Assembly (NCBI GenBank): GCA_963576565.1 | Contig: OY755042.1 | Coordinates: 7,588,372-7,652,371, forward strand | Direction: 5' to 3' | Length of the DNA stretch: 64,000 nt | DNA from: Aspidapion aeneum | Taxonomy: Eukaryota > Arthropoda > Insecta > Coleoptera > Brentidae | In this document: piece after piece, positions 10,461-19,788 of the stretch | How positions within the stretch are numbered: the stretch's first letter is position 1 | How the letters are laid out: every line of letters starts with the position of its first letter | Notes under the pieces: generated by a model | Told to the model about the DNA's origin: nothing | The model's input: only the letters and a program-made list of their open reading frames with translations | Databases searched by the model: none | Translations under genes and position numbers: made by a program

Positions 10461-10728
10461 ATATATGAGTCGCTCAGTTCTAGAGTGGCCCAACTGCAAA
10501 ATTAGCGTTTGCGAGATAACACGCAAAATTAATTCCATTCTCTACCTATTTTGAAATAAAACTGGCCCAAATGAGCTTTGTCCCTTCGTTCAAAGATGAC
10601 AGCAGATGTATAGCTGTGCCACTGATAATTTATGCAAATGAAGAGTGGCCTAAGTGGTAGTTTGGCCAGTTTTGTTTTTCACTCTATATTTACACTTAGG
10701 CCACTCTAGAGCCGAGCGACTCATATAT
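10461..10728. mobile_element. MITE, 268 bp, TA-flanked, ~28-bp inverted repeats
   Basis: ATATATGAGTCGCTC at 10461 is mirrored by GAGCGACTCATATAT ending at 10728, and the match continues through CTAGAGTGGCC with two mismatches. There is no ORF. The TATA at each edge fits a TA target duplication, so a Tc1/mariner-type MITE is likely. Confidence 0.8.
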
Positions 10729-11159
10729 GCAAAGTGAGGCAATAATATTGGATATTTTTTGTAAAGAGAGCACCCTGCGTAGGAGGTGCTATCTTTCTAT
10801 TTTTACTTCTACTATCCGATGATATTCTGTGGTTTTGAAAGTTCAATCTCTTTAAAGTTCACAGAATACCACCGGTGGATACAACTAGAGAGAGAAAGGT
10901 TGTAATAATTGCATTCATGTATGTTCTCACTCTAAACAAACTATTTAAATTTTTGCCTCAGTGTCCCATATACGTAATATATAGCCGTGGCCGTTTCAGT
11001 TACTTCGTATATAATTGGGGTAGCCTGCCCGGTATTTCTTAGTAGCAAATGAAATGCACATAGCAAATAGGCATGACATATTGTTACGCTAAGGGTTAGG
11101 GTCACTGCATCCTGGAAGCCTGGCGTCTCCATGGGTAGCGACAAGCCCACGTGACCTGC
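10729..11159. other. Intron stretch with a dispersed-repeat scrap
   Basis: No gene is supported. The segment near 11080-11140 (AGGGTCACTGCATC, GGTAGCGACA) is an inverted relative of 13945-14000, which indicates an unnamed dispersed repeat. Confidence 0.4.
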
Positions 11160-11335
11160 CTCGGAATTTCCATTAGCGACTCGTCAACTTACCTCGGAAT
11201 AATTAGAGTACCTACACGCAATTTTTCTACAATTTTGAAAATTAGGCTCGGAATTTTTAGAGTACCTACAATTTTTCTAGAAGTTTGTAAAGCGATCTCA
11301 GAATTTTTATAGTACCCACAGTATGTAAAATATTT
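11160..11335 (+). repeat. Tandem ~55-65-bp repeat, three diverged units
   Basis: The phrase CTCGGAATTTTTAGAGTACC recurs with changes near 11190, 11250 and 11298, each followed by CTACAATTTTTCTA-type text. It is a short decayed tandem array. Confidence 0.6.
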
Positions 11336-11925
11336 TTTTAAAAATTAAAAGACAATACTTATATTTTAAAAAAACTATAAAACAATTTGATGCATATACT
11401 TTTACTATTAGGTATAATATTCGTTATGGTAATTACCTACATTGATAAAAAAAATATCATTTCTGTCGGATTACTCTAAATTTTGGCCTTTTTATAACGT
11501 TGCTATAGTTTCTAAATTCATATTCCTGTGTACAAAAACATGATATTTTAAACAATATTTCAAAACTTTTATTTTTGTATTTTACATTTTTAAGTTCTTT
11601 AGATTTGGGATCAAATATGATCTTGAATAACCCAAATACATATTTTTCTGGTCCCGTACGTGACACGAACAAAGTCTTGTTCATAAATGTCAAATTAATT
11701 TCAATGATTCAAACATATGTTTTATAGAGCTACTGACTTAAAGATATAAAAATAACTTTTAAGGTAGGTTTTAAGTATTTTATTGCTTTTTTCGGTATCT
11801 GGCACTATCTGGATATTAATATATTAAATTTATTTATATTTAAAATAAAAAAAAATATGATAAAAAAGTTTACTACATATGTATGCTTTTAGACATCGTC
11901 CTAAGAAATAGCATGTTTTCGATTT
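11336..11925. other. Intron stretch, no gene seen
   Basis: Very AT-rich. A minus-strand open frame at 11457-11693 has no recognisable family and no splice support. Confidence 0.4.
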
Positions 11926-12095
11926 TTTGGTTCGAACGAAAAATTATCCAAAAACATTTTCTGCGAACGAAACATTCTCCAAAAACGTTTTCTTCAAACG
12001 GAAAATTGTTTCAAAACGTTTTCTTCGAACGGAAATTTGTTCGAAAACATTTTCTTCAATTGGAAATTTTTTCAAAACAGACAAAACAAATTTTC
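11926..12095 (+). repeat. Minisatellite, ~35-bp unit, about 4-5 copies
   Basis: Units of the form AAAACGTTTTCTTCGAACGG followed by AAATTGTTC recur five times with substitutions. The array explains two overlapping open frames here, which are not genes. Confidence 0.75.
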
Positions 12096-12461
12096 TAAAA
12101 AAAATTCTAGACCTCGCTTGCCAAACTTAACTTATATAGTTGCCAAACTTAACTCATATAGTTCGACTAAGGGGTCTTTTTTTAACATATTCTTGTAAAA
12201 AAAACTTCCGTGACTTCTTTCCCGGGAACCTAGAGGGTATAAAACCCAACCGAACCAAACCATCCGAAACATATTTTCGAAAAATTATGTCCCTAAGTTA
12301 GCTTTCCGGTCCTCATTTTGGGAGGTTGAAAACGGTGTTATTCTAACCTTTCTCAATTGAGCGCAAACCTGTGACTTGGGGACAATTTTTTGGTGGAAAA
12401 AGGTCAGGGGATATCTGGACCGGTTAGGATACGTTTGCGAGCAATTGACAAAGGTTATATT

Positions 12462-12765
12462 GTGTGTGTGTGTGTGTGTATGCCTGTGTGTCTGTAGTAT
12501 AGCCTTTTTTTGGCAATCATTACAGAATAGCAACTTTCGATCTTTCGTTGGGACCTTTTGTTTTTCAATCTTTTGTTTTTCGACCGTTTTTATTTTCGAT
12601 TTTGTATTTTCAATCTTTTGTACTTTCGACCTTTTATATTTTCGACCTTTTGTACTTTCGATTTTTTTGTATTTTCGACCTTTTGTATTTTAGACCTTAT
12701 GTTCCCGACCTTTTTTACTTCCGACCTTTTGTATTTTAGATCTTTTGTACTTTCGACCTTTTATG
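12462..12765 (+). repeat. (GT)n tract and a ~16-bp minisatellite
   Basis: A TG/GT run lies at about 12462-12490. From 12545 to 12765 there are about 13 imperfect copies of TTTTGTATTTTCGACC. Three overlapping Phe-rich frames across it are products of the repeat, not genes. Confidence 0.85.
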
Positions 12766-13180
12766 CGCCGCCTGCTGTTTTTTGGACACCGTTATAAAAT
12801 AATACAAGGTATATTACAAACCTGGGGATTACAGTGTTTACTTTTAATCCCGCGGCGAGAATTTTGAAGCTTGACAGGAAGGACGGCTTTAATTTGTTAA
12901 GTGATAAAAAGGGACTTTAATGCCAATGTTTATATACTAAAAATAATAATAATCATAAAATAAATAAATATTAAGCCACCTACTCCGGTACTCTAGTTTT
13001 AGCATGTCAACCCCCGGTATATAATAATACAGCGGGCAGTGATAGTTTTCATTTTCTTGGTGAGCTTTGGGCGCGTTGCTAAGGTAGATATTAAACAAAA
13101 GTCAGTCAGACGCTAACAAATATAGAAAAAATGTGCAAAAATAATATTTATTTTATAACAAACTAAATAGGTTTAGTTGA
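12766..13180. other. Intron stretch, no gene seen
   Basis: No feature recognised. It lies between the minisatellite and a coding-like relic. Confidence 0.35.
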
Positions 13181-13383
13181 GAAAAAGTTCGAATTAAATT
13201 TCTTAAAGATGGAATAAACGAGGGATCAAAGAATAAAGGCTATTCCTACTTTGAGATGGACATTGAAAAGGCCGCCAAAGAAAGCAGCTTTCAGAGTGCC
13301 GAAAATGATGCAATAAAAAAAATATCGAAAATTTCACCGAAAAGGTATTCCTGTTTTTCACCCTGGAGAAGTCAAGAAAGTTA
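13181..13383 (+). pseudogene. Unrecognised coding-like relic
   Basis: About 67 codons stay open in one frame with a balanced, non-repetitive composition unlike the surrounding AT-rich DNA: KFLKDGINEGSKNKGYSY, then FEMDIEKAAKESSFQSAEN, ending at a TAA. There is no start, no splice-site pair and no recognised domain. It may be a fragment of a transposon-encoded protein. I cannot name it. Confidence 0.3.
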
Positions 13384-14021
13384 AATGGTTCCTTTATATG
13401 AAGGCTATACCAAAGGACACAATACTAATAATCGAAACCAACCAAGTCATCAACAAAATACAGTAAACTTCTGCCAAGCTGGAAGCAACAGAATAACCGT
13501 TATCGTGTATCATGATAGCTTTTTGTGTTTTGTATTTTAATAAAATAAAAATATGATCCAAAAAAACCTATATTTTGCCTTTATAATTTTAAAGCAATTA
13601 CTTTTATTCACCTAAGTCTATGAAAAAAGGGATTAAACGTACACTTTTATGCACTAGAATAAATCCAACAATAGTTTTCTATATTTTATAAAACGTCAAA
13701 TAATTTTTGATTTCTTCTTTTCTAATAAATATTAAAATCATAAAAAACATAGTTTTTATTCGACAATCTGAAAACATTATTTGAATGGTTTGTTTATTTG
13801 GACAGTCTAAATATATATACCGAGTGTGACGGACAGTTATTTACGTAACATTTGTAAACCATTTTATTTTTTAAATACAAAAAAAGCTACGCTCCTGACA
13901 GTGTCAGATTCGTCATATAACCAAAACTATTTAGCTGTCGTGTCGCTACCCTAAGAAGACACTACGTCTTCGTGATGCAGTGACCCTACTAAGGGTCTCT
14001 AGGCGTTACCATCTAGCGATA
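13384..14021. other. Intron stretch, no gene seen
   Basis: No coding region. Part of 13945-14000 is the inverted relative of 11080-11140. The last bases are the target site of the Penelope insertion. Confidence 0.35.
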
Positions 14022-14105
14022 ATATATCGAAGGTAATTTTTTTTGATGATACTGAGTGACTCATTTATTGGCATGTTGGTGTAGAGACTTTCTACATCAA
14101 AACTT

Positions 14106-15313
14106 TTGACAAAAACTCGGAACATTTTACAAACTGATGATACACTTCACGAAAGAACAACGCTATCGGTGGAGGGGGTGATGGATCTTTTGGAGCTTTG
14201 TCTCCGTAACTCTTACTTTCAAGTGAAAGATAAGTTTTACGCGCAAAATGATGGACTCCCAATGGGTTCATCTGTTTCGCCAGTGCTAGCAAACATCTAC
14301 ATGGAGTGGTTCGAGGACCATGCGATCAACACAGCAAGAGTCAAACCAAAACTATGGCTACGATACATGGATGACACATTTATTATATGGCCGGAAAATG
14401 ATGACGAACTACAGAATTTTCTGCACCATTTAAACGGTATTCGACCAAAAATCAAGTGCACCATGGAAATTGAAAAAGATTCGGCCTTACCTTTTTTGGA
14501 TGTTCTTGTCAAACGATTAGACAGAAACATTCAAACCACTGTATATAGGAAACCTACACACACGGGACAGTACCTAAATTTTAAGTCTAATGATTCTGTT
14601 GCAACAAAACAAGGAGTTCTAAGAAGTTTGTATTTAAGAGCCGTAAATATTTGTCGTAATAATGAAGAATTAACCACGGAAATTAACAACATTAAAAAGT
14701 ACTTACAACAGAATGGTTATTCCGAGAAATTAATAAACTCAACGATATTTAAAATTAAAAACAAACTAAATGTACCAAATTCTCAAAATAATAATCCGTT
14801 AGGTGTGTTGGAATGTTAATAATTCCATATATTCAAGGGATTTCAGAAAACATAAGACGAATAGCTAAACACTATAATATAAAAACAGTATTTTCTTCGG
14901 GAAATACGATAAGAAGTTTTGTAACTAAAACAAAACCAGACAATCCCTCAAATAATAAGGAATGTATTTACCTAATCCCGTGTGAGTGTGGTAAATCATT
15001 TGTAGTTGAAACGAAACGCCCTCTTCAGGTTAGAGTAAATGAACATCTAAAAAGTACCGAATTAGGGGATATTGAAAAATCCGGTTTAGCAGATCATGCA
15101 TGGTCAAATGATCACAGGATTCAGTGGTCAGAAGCTAAAGTTTTACATAAGGAGTCGCATTGGCGAAAACGAAAGTTTATTGAAGCCGCGTTTATAACGC
15201 AGAATAAAGAAGTTTTCAGTCAACCAAGCACGGACATACCAAACATATGGAAACCACTCCTTAAGGAAAACAGGCGTCTTAGGATTGAAAAGGGGGAGGG
15301 CCGTCACACCTGA
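14106..15313 (+). pseudogene. Penelope reverse transcriptase and GIY-YIG endonuclease
   Basis: The frame from 14106 to 14819 holds the RT core: DGLPMGSSVSPVLANIYME, the catalytic LRYMDDTF box (YMDD), ALPFLDVLV and YRKPTHTGQYLNF. A short rearrangement near 14808-14830, absent from the sister copy at 50053-50502 which reads NNNPLGVINIPY, breaks the frame. The second frame, 14813-15313, has the linker region, a cysteine pair (IPCECGKSF), the GIY-YIG-type segment (RVNEHLKS, then GLADHAWSNDHRI) and the catalytic-type Glu in KFIEAAFI. Penelope elements use this RT plus GIY-YIG pair for target-primed retrotransposition. This copy lacks the N-terminal RT half and is dead. Confidence 0.92.
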
Positions 15314-15364
15314 CTGCACACCAAGTAGTATAAGTAGTAGCCTAGAGACTAGATTGTTTAGTTT

Positions 15365-15409
15365 ACACTTGATAACGGTTAGAGATACTTACTAACCGAA
15401 ACGTCGTGT
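15365..15409 (+). ncRNA. Decayed hammerhead ribozyme of the Penelope terminus
   Basis: Order of parts: stem I ACAC (15365-15368), box TTGATAA where CTGANGA is expected, stem II GGTTAG/CTAACC (15377-15382, 15392-15397), GAAAC (15398-15402), GTC (15403-15405), and stem I GTGT (15406-15409). Hammerhead motifs in Penelope terminal repeats are established. Here the first and sixth bases of the first core box are changed, so activity is unlikely. Confidence 0.5.
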
Positions 15410-15491
15410 TTTAAAATAAAGACAATGGAAGTCCGAAATTTTATTTCTTCACAATCATTGTCTACGAGTTTCAAATATATCGAAGGTAATT

Positions 15492-15827
15492 ACACTTGTA
15501 CTTAAAAATTTTCAATAATTTTGCATGCAAGCGTATAAGCTAAAGTCAAGATGAGTTTTAAATAAAATAAAGCTTGCAGGCAAATCTCAAAAGAAGATAA
15601 GGGTAACTCGTATACCAACTGCCCGGGAATTCGCCCCTGGTTATGCTCATAATGAGGACTGCTAAACAAGGCCGAAACTCCCAGTATACAAGCTACTCTT
15701 ACGCTCTTGAGGATTTACACACAGAATTTATTTTCTTTTGATATTTTGACTATATCCTCGCAATATCCCGCTCAATTTATTTTATAATTCTGTACTCGAG
15801 ATATTTGATGAGACTGATTATATCTGC
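15492..15827. other. Intron stretch, no gene seen
   Basis: No coding region or repeat boundary recognised between the Penelope target duplication and the hAT-like MITE. Confidence 0.4.
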
Positions 15828-16328
15828 CTTCGTAGCAGTGTTGCTACACGTCACAAAGAGAATTATCGCATGAGCCGTTTAAAATTATATCGTACAAGAT
15901 ATCGATACTTAAAAACAAACATTCCTGCTTAATAAATTTTCGAAAAAGGGGTTATAAAATACTTTAAAATTGATTTACATGTCTTTATATTGAACAAAAA
16001 CGATGTATTATTTTCATAAAATCATTATTCTACGTATAGTCATAGGTATAAAATGCGAGGGGGATTTCACTGACCATTTTTTTGTACATATGTTCGCATT
16101 GTTTGACAAAATGCGAAAAAATGTGAAAAAATTTGAAAAAATGCGAAATAGTGCGGAAAAATGCTAAATAATAAAATTAAGAATTGTTGAGTTCATTGTT
16201 TTCGGGCAGTGTTGTAAAAAGGGTAAAAAGAAAAGGGTAATTTTTCGGTAGGTTAATTTTTAAAAAGGTATTTTATTAATCATGTTTATAAAACTTTTTA
16301 AGAGTAGACATGCTTTTTTTCCAGTTCC

Positions 16329-17211
16329 AAAATCAAAACAACCTTCAAAAAAAAAACGCTTACAAAACAAAGACATACAAAAAAAATGTACCAAAAAAGT
16401 GAGACTGAAACAGAAACTGAAAGTGAAACAGAATACATAAGTGAAAGTGAGATAGAAGCAGAAGATTTTGAGGACATTGATATATCAGACGATTAGGAGT
16501 AATGAGTATAAATGTATATTTTCACTTAAGAGTAGACATGCTTTTTTTCCAGTCACCTTAGCTCCGAAATGTAGAAGCGACGTTGCAAAATGCGGCAAAA
16601 CGACTCACGTGATATACATACCTTTTTGAGTGAAAAAAACATCAGAATTGGCTCAAATTTGAGTGGAAGGCACATTTTGTAAAAACTAAGACAAGGCTCG
16701 GAGCAATTTTTTGGTTTTTTTTGCCGAATAAGTAAAAACTTCTTTCTAAGGACACCGATTCGAAATATTCATGACATAAATATTTCGAATCGGTGGCCTA
16801 GAAAGAATTTTTGACAAAAAATCAAAAAAGTGCTCCGAGCCGTGGCTTAGTTTATACAAAATGCGCCCTCCACTCAAATTTCAGCCAATTCTGATGTTTT
16901 CTTCACTCAAAAAGGTATGTATATCACGTGAGTCGTTTTGCCGCATTTTGCAACGTCGCTTCTACGTTTCGGAGCTAAGGTGACTGACTGGAAAAAAAGC
17001 ATGTCTACTCTTAAGTGAAAATATACATTTATACTCATTACTCCTAATCGTCTGATATATCAATGTCCTCAAAATCTTCTGCTTCTATCTCACTTTCACT
17101 TATGTATTCTGTTTCACTTTCAGTTTCTGTTTCAGTCTCACTTTTTTGGTACATTTTTTTTGTACGTCTTTGTTTTGTAAGCGTTTTTTTTTTGAAGGTT
17201 GTTTTGATTTT
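16329..17211. repeat. Large palindrome, ~440-bp arms, mirrored coding tail
   Basis: Arms 16329-16770 and about 16778-17211 are near-perfect inverse copies around a core at about 16774 (ATTCGAAATATT / AATATTTCGAAT). Both arms encode, in opposite directions, the same acidic C-terminal tail: KKSETETETESETEYIS, then EAEDFEDIDISDD and a stop (ends 16496 on plus and about 17046 on minus). On the minus strand the frame runs upstream to about 17400 through a Lys-rich segment. The parent protein is not recognised. Such acidic tails occur in several transposases. Confidence 0.85.
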
Positions 17212-17407
17212 AGTATTTGGCTGGTCAGTCTGTTCTTTGTTTTTCCCTGTCCTGTTTGTTTTGTTCGAGGTTGGTCTGTCATTGGTCCTTGAAATCTTAA
17301 AAGTCTGTCAGTCGAGAGTCGTCCCACATTATTGGAGTAAAACCAGCATAATGTGGATTTGCGTACAGCGCCAGCTCTTTCTATTGCCTTAAAAATATCA
17401 CTTCTTA

Positions 17408-17437
17408 GCTGACGCGGACTTTAGTTCGCGTCAGCTC
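17408..17437. repeat. Perfect short hairpin, 13-bp stem
   Basis: AGCTGACGCGGAC-TTTA-GTTCGCGTCAGCT pairs over 13 bp with one G-T. It lies in the non-palindromic part of the 2-kb element, just upstream of the coding-like minus-strand frame. Confidence 0.7.
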
Positions 17438-18384
17438 AGGAGTCCCATTTTTGAGGAAAAGAAAGAGCAGGTGCTATATACATATCGAAAGTGCAACAAA
17501 GATGGAAATAGTTTTCATACCTGATTTTTAGTAAATAAACGAAAATCAACCTTAATGTAAGCACATAAGAGTTTACAATTCCTCCTGGTAACAAGCGATT
17601 TCGCGTTCTTTATTAATCCCTTTATTAATGGCAGTTTTAAAAACGAATTTAACACGTCCTTATTTTTTGCAATTAGAAAAATATAACTTGAAGACCTCGT
17701 TGAAGACTCAGCAGTAATCAGGGCTAATTCAATTTTCATTTAAATGGGCAAAAAAAAATGCGTGATTACTAAAATATTTACCGAACACTAATTCCGTTTG
17801 TTTGTTTGAACTCGGGGAGAGCAATCATACGATTTTTGATTTATAAAAAAAAATTATAACAAATAAGAAACAATGCAGAAAAATTTGAAAAAATGCAGAA
17901 AAAATGCGAAAAAATGTGAAAAAATTCGAAAAAATTCGAAAAAATGCGAAAAAATTTTAAAAAATTTGAAAAAATGCGAAACAATGGGAAAAAATGTGAA
18001 AAAATGCGAAATAATGCCGCATTATTTCATCAAAATTTGTACATATATTGCGGCCAGTGAAATCCCCCTCGATAAAATGTAAGGAGCAAAACAATAATAA
18101 ACCAAATTCGATGAACCCCGCAAATTGGTGTGAATCCCCTGACTCGATCGGTATGGGTAATCTCAAGTATTCCTGTGTTGTTCAAAATTTTTATAGCGGT
18201 AAATATTGTAAGATTTCATGACTAAAACATCATTACATATATTTTGCAATGGGATTTTTAGTTGTAATTTATAAATTATCGTACAAAAGGCCATTATCGC
18301 ATAGCTACTATCGTACATCGTACATTCGTTATATTATCCTACAAAATCGATAATTATCGTACATCTAGCAACACTGCTTCGTAG

Positions 18385-18599
18385 TGACGTTAAATTTTGC
18401 CTGAATGATATTGCAATTCGGCAGTTGGTCCTATTTCAGTATATGTCAAATTTTCTTTTGGTCTTTTGACTATATAAGGGCTTTTTTACAAAATATTAAA
18501 ATTAACCAATGTTATTTTGAAAGAAACTACTCTTATATGCAAAATTACTCGAATAACGGTTAAATAAAAAAATATATTACAAATTTTACAACATAAAAA
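18385..18599. other. Intron stretch, no gene seen
   Basis: Nothing recognised between the hAT-like MITE and the Penelope relic. Confidence 0.35.
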
Positions 18600-18985
18600 C
18601 GATCTTCAAGCCATCTAAGAAGATCGAGAACTACCTCAGATCTGCGAAGGATATAAAGAACCCACTGTGGAAGTGTCTACATCGGAACAACCAAACGGTC
18701 CGTAAACACAAGAATCAAAGAACACAAAGCCAACTGTCGACTCGGACATACGGAAAAATCCGCAGTTGCAGACCACACACTAAACAATGAAGACCACCGA
18801 ATAAAATTCGAAGACACACAAGTTCTCTGCGCCTCCTCTTCATACTATCCAAGTCAACATCTCCTGAAGATGCCATCCACTCGAGATGGCGAAACGTCGA
18901 GAACGAATTTCCAACGACGACGGCCGAACAGCCCGAAAGCACACCCACCATTGGACGATGGCCGCGAAAGCCTTTCACAATTTGT
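18600..18985 (+). pseudogene. Penelope GIY-YIG endonuclease relic, second family
   Basis: Several frameshifts separate readable pieces: PSKKIENYLRSAKDIK, then YIGTTKRSVNTRIKEHK, then GHTEKSAVADHTLN and HRIKFEDTQVL. These are the GIY-YIG segment and following HIS-box-like motif of a Penelope-like endonuclease, different in sequence from the 14-15-kb copy. The element's 3' tail follows with a hammerhead-like motif. The reverse transcriptase is absent. Confidence 0.75.
18860..18902 (+). ncRNA. Hammerhead ribozyme-like motif with intact core boxes
   Basis: In order: stem I TCTC (18860-18863), CTGAAGA (18864-18870, fitting CUGANGA), one extra T, stem II GCCATC/GATGGC (18872-18877, 18885-18890) around the loop CACTCGA, GAAAC (18891-18895), GTC (18896-18898), stem I GAGA (18899-18902). 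All conserved boxes match the type I consensus, and the very short stem III (ACGT, self-complementary) is as reported for Penelope hammerheads. Predicted cleavage is after 18898. The extra base between core and stem II is the one departure. Confidence 0.6.
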
Positions 18986-19171
18986 AAATTTTACATTATT
19001 TATATAGATAGATGTTATAGACTGCGCGGCATATTTTTAAACTTTTAACAGGCTTTAAAAATGCTTTGGAAAAATAACAACATCAGACTGCGACATTTTA
19101 CTTAAATAAATGTCGTTGTTAGATGGTCATCTTCGTTAAAGGAAAAATGTGTCAAGTGAGTTTGAACTTAC

Positions 19172-19398
19172 CATTCTGTGTTAACTTTGTAGAGCAAATA
19201 TTCGTAGAGATACAGAAAGTGTCCTTTGTACTAACAGTCAGTCCGGGCACTTGTACTTTACAATTGTCTTTGTTTTCGTAAAAACTAGGTAACTTTAAAT
19301 ATTCTAAACTATTTTCGTTAAATTTTTTATAATCAATTTTGTACACTATCAAATTGTGTCTGGTGTCTAATAACGTAACGCCATTTTCTTGCATTAAC
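19172..19398 (-). CDS. mbc: mbc exon: end of DHR-1 (C2-like) domain
   Basis: A 227-nt exon with acceptor TTTTTTAG and donor AATG|GTAAGT. It completes a codon split after two bases and ends one base into the next. It encodes 75 residues: LMQENGVTLLDTRHNLIVY, LEYLKLPSFYENKD and STKDTFCISTNICSTKLTQN. DOCK1 has LMRYDGTTLRDGEHDLIVY, ATYLSLP and ISTLVCSTKLTQN in the same order. The CSTKLTQN block is a signature of the family at the exit of DHR-1. The upstream intron is 7.0 kb and full of dispersed repeats. Confidence 0.96.
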
Positions 19399-19788
19399 CT
19401 AAAAAAAAAATATTCGTTTGCAAACTGATTTACACACATGATTTCATTATACTTCGTAAATCCAAAGAAAACTATTTAGAGGCCGAAGTCGGATCTCGCA
19501 ATATAATTTTAAATGCTTTAAGATATGCTGTAATAAAAAATTATACTGCTCGTCAAAAAAATTAGAACACGTAAAAAGGTTAATTTCATGTTAATAAAAA
19601 CACATTGCTTACATAAAAGCTTATAGTTGAGCAGATAGCCTATGTAAAAATGGTTTTATCGTGCGATCTTTAAGGTGGCAAAACACACTTTAAACTGTAG
19701 GTCTAGGGGCTTAAGGTAGGTGATTTAGAAAGTAGTTTTTTTCTCCAAACACGCGCAGGGGGGGGGAGTGCACCATATTGAATTAGTA
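19399..19788. other. Intron stretch with a Tc1-like terminus
   Basis: ACTGCTCGTCAAAAAAATTA at about 19546 resembles a Tc1-type terminal repeat, but no second end is seen. Nothing else is recognised before the F element. Confidence 0.35.

Larger units (their letters stand above)
14039..15474 (+). mobile_element. Penelope-like element, 5'-inverted, 17-bp TSD
   Basis: The element is flanked by the exact direct repeat ATATATCGAAGGTAATT at 14022-14038 and 15475-15491. Positions 14039 to about 14105 are inverted: on the minus strand they encode SFDVESLYTNMPINESLSII, reverse-transcriptase motif A. From 14106 the plus strand continues the same protein almost without loss. The rest of the 5' half is absent. 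The 3' end carries a Penelope terminal sequence with a decayed hammerhead motif and ends GTCTACGAGTTTCA. A second copy is at 49949-50524. Confidence 0.9.
16056..18071. mobile_element. 2-kb element with 8-bp TSD and subterminal minisatellites
   Basis: Ends CGAGGGGGATTTCACTG (16056) and CAGTGAAATCCCCCTCG (ending 18071) are exact inverse copies. The flanks are an exact 8-bp direct repeat ATAAAATG (16048-16055, 18072-18079). Just inside each end are arrays of AAAATGCGAA-like ~10-bp units (16110-16170 and 17873-18020). The core contains a large palindrome. No transposase is recognisable. An 8-bp duplication fits hAT or P superfamilies, but these terminal bases are standard for neither. Confidence 0.88.
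15836..18376. mobile_element. hAT-like MITE split by a nested 2-kb element
   Basis: Inverted ends CAGTGTTGCTA (15836) and TAGCAACACTG (ending 18376) are flanked by a perfect 8-bp duplication CTTCGTAG (15828-15835, 18377-18384). That is the hallmark of hAT-type insertion. Without the nested element it is about 525 bp, with repeated ATCGTAC-type motifs near each end. The MITE at 58698-59232 has nearly the same termini and size and is probably related. Confidence 0.88.

Noticed and set aside
12376..12797. Overlapping Phe-rich open frames
   Set aside because: They are translations of a 16-bp minisatellite in three frames.
17515..17739. Minus-strand frame as the mbc exon between 10307 and 19172
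   Set aside because: No DOCK1 similarity. The phases of the exons at 19172 and 10307 join directly (G plus AA), leaving no gap to fill.
19546..19572. A second Tc1 element
   Set aside because: Only one terminus-like sequence is present, with no partner end or transposase text.
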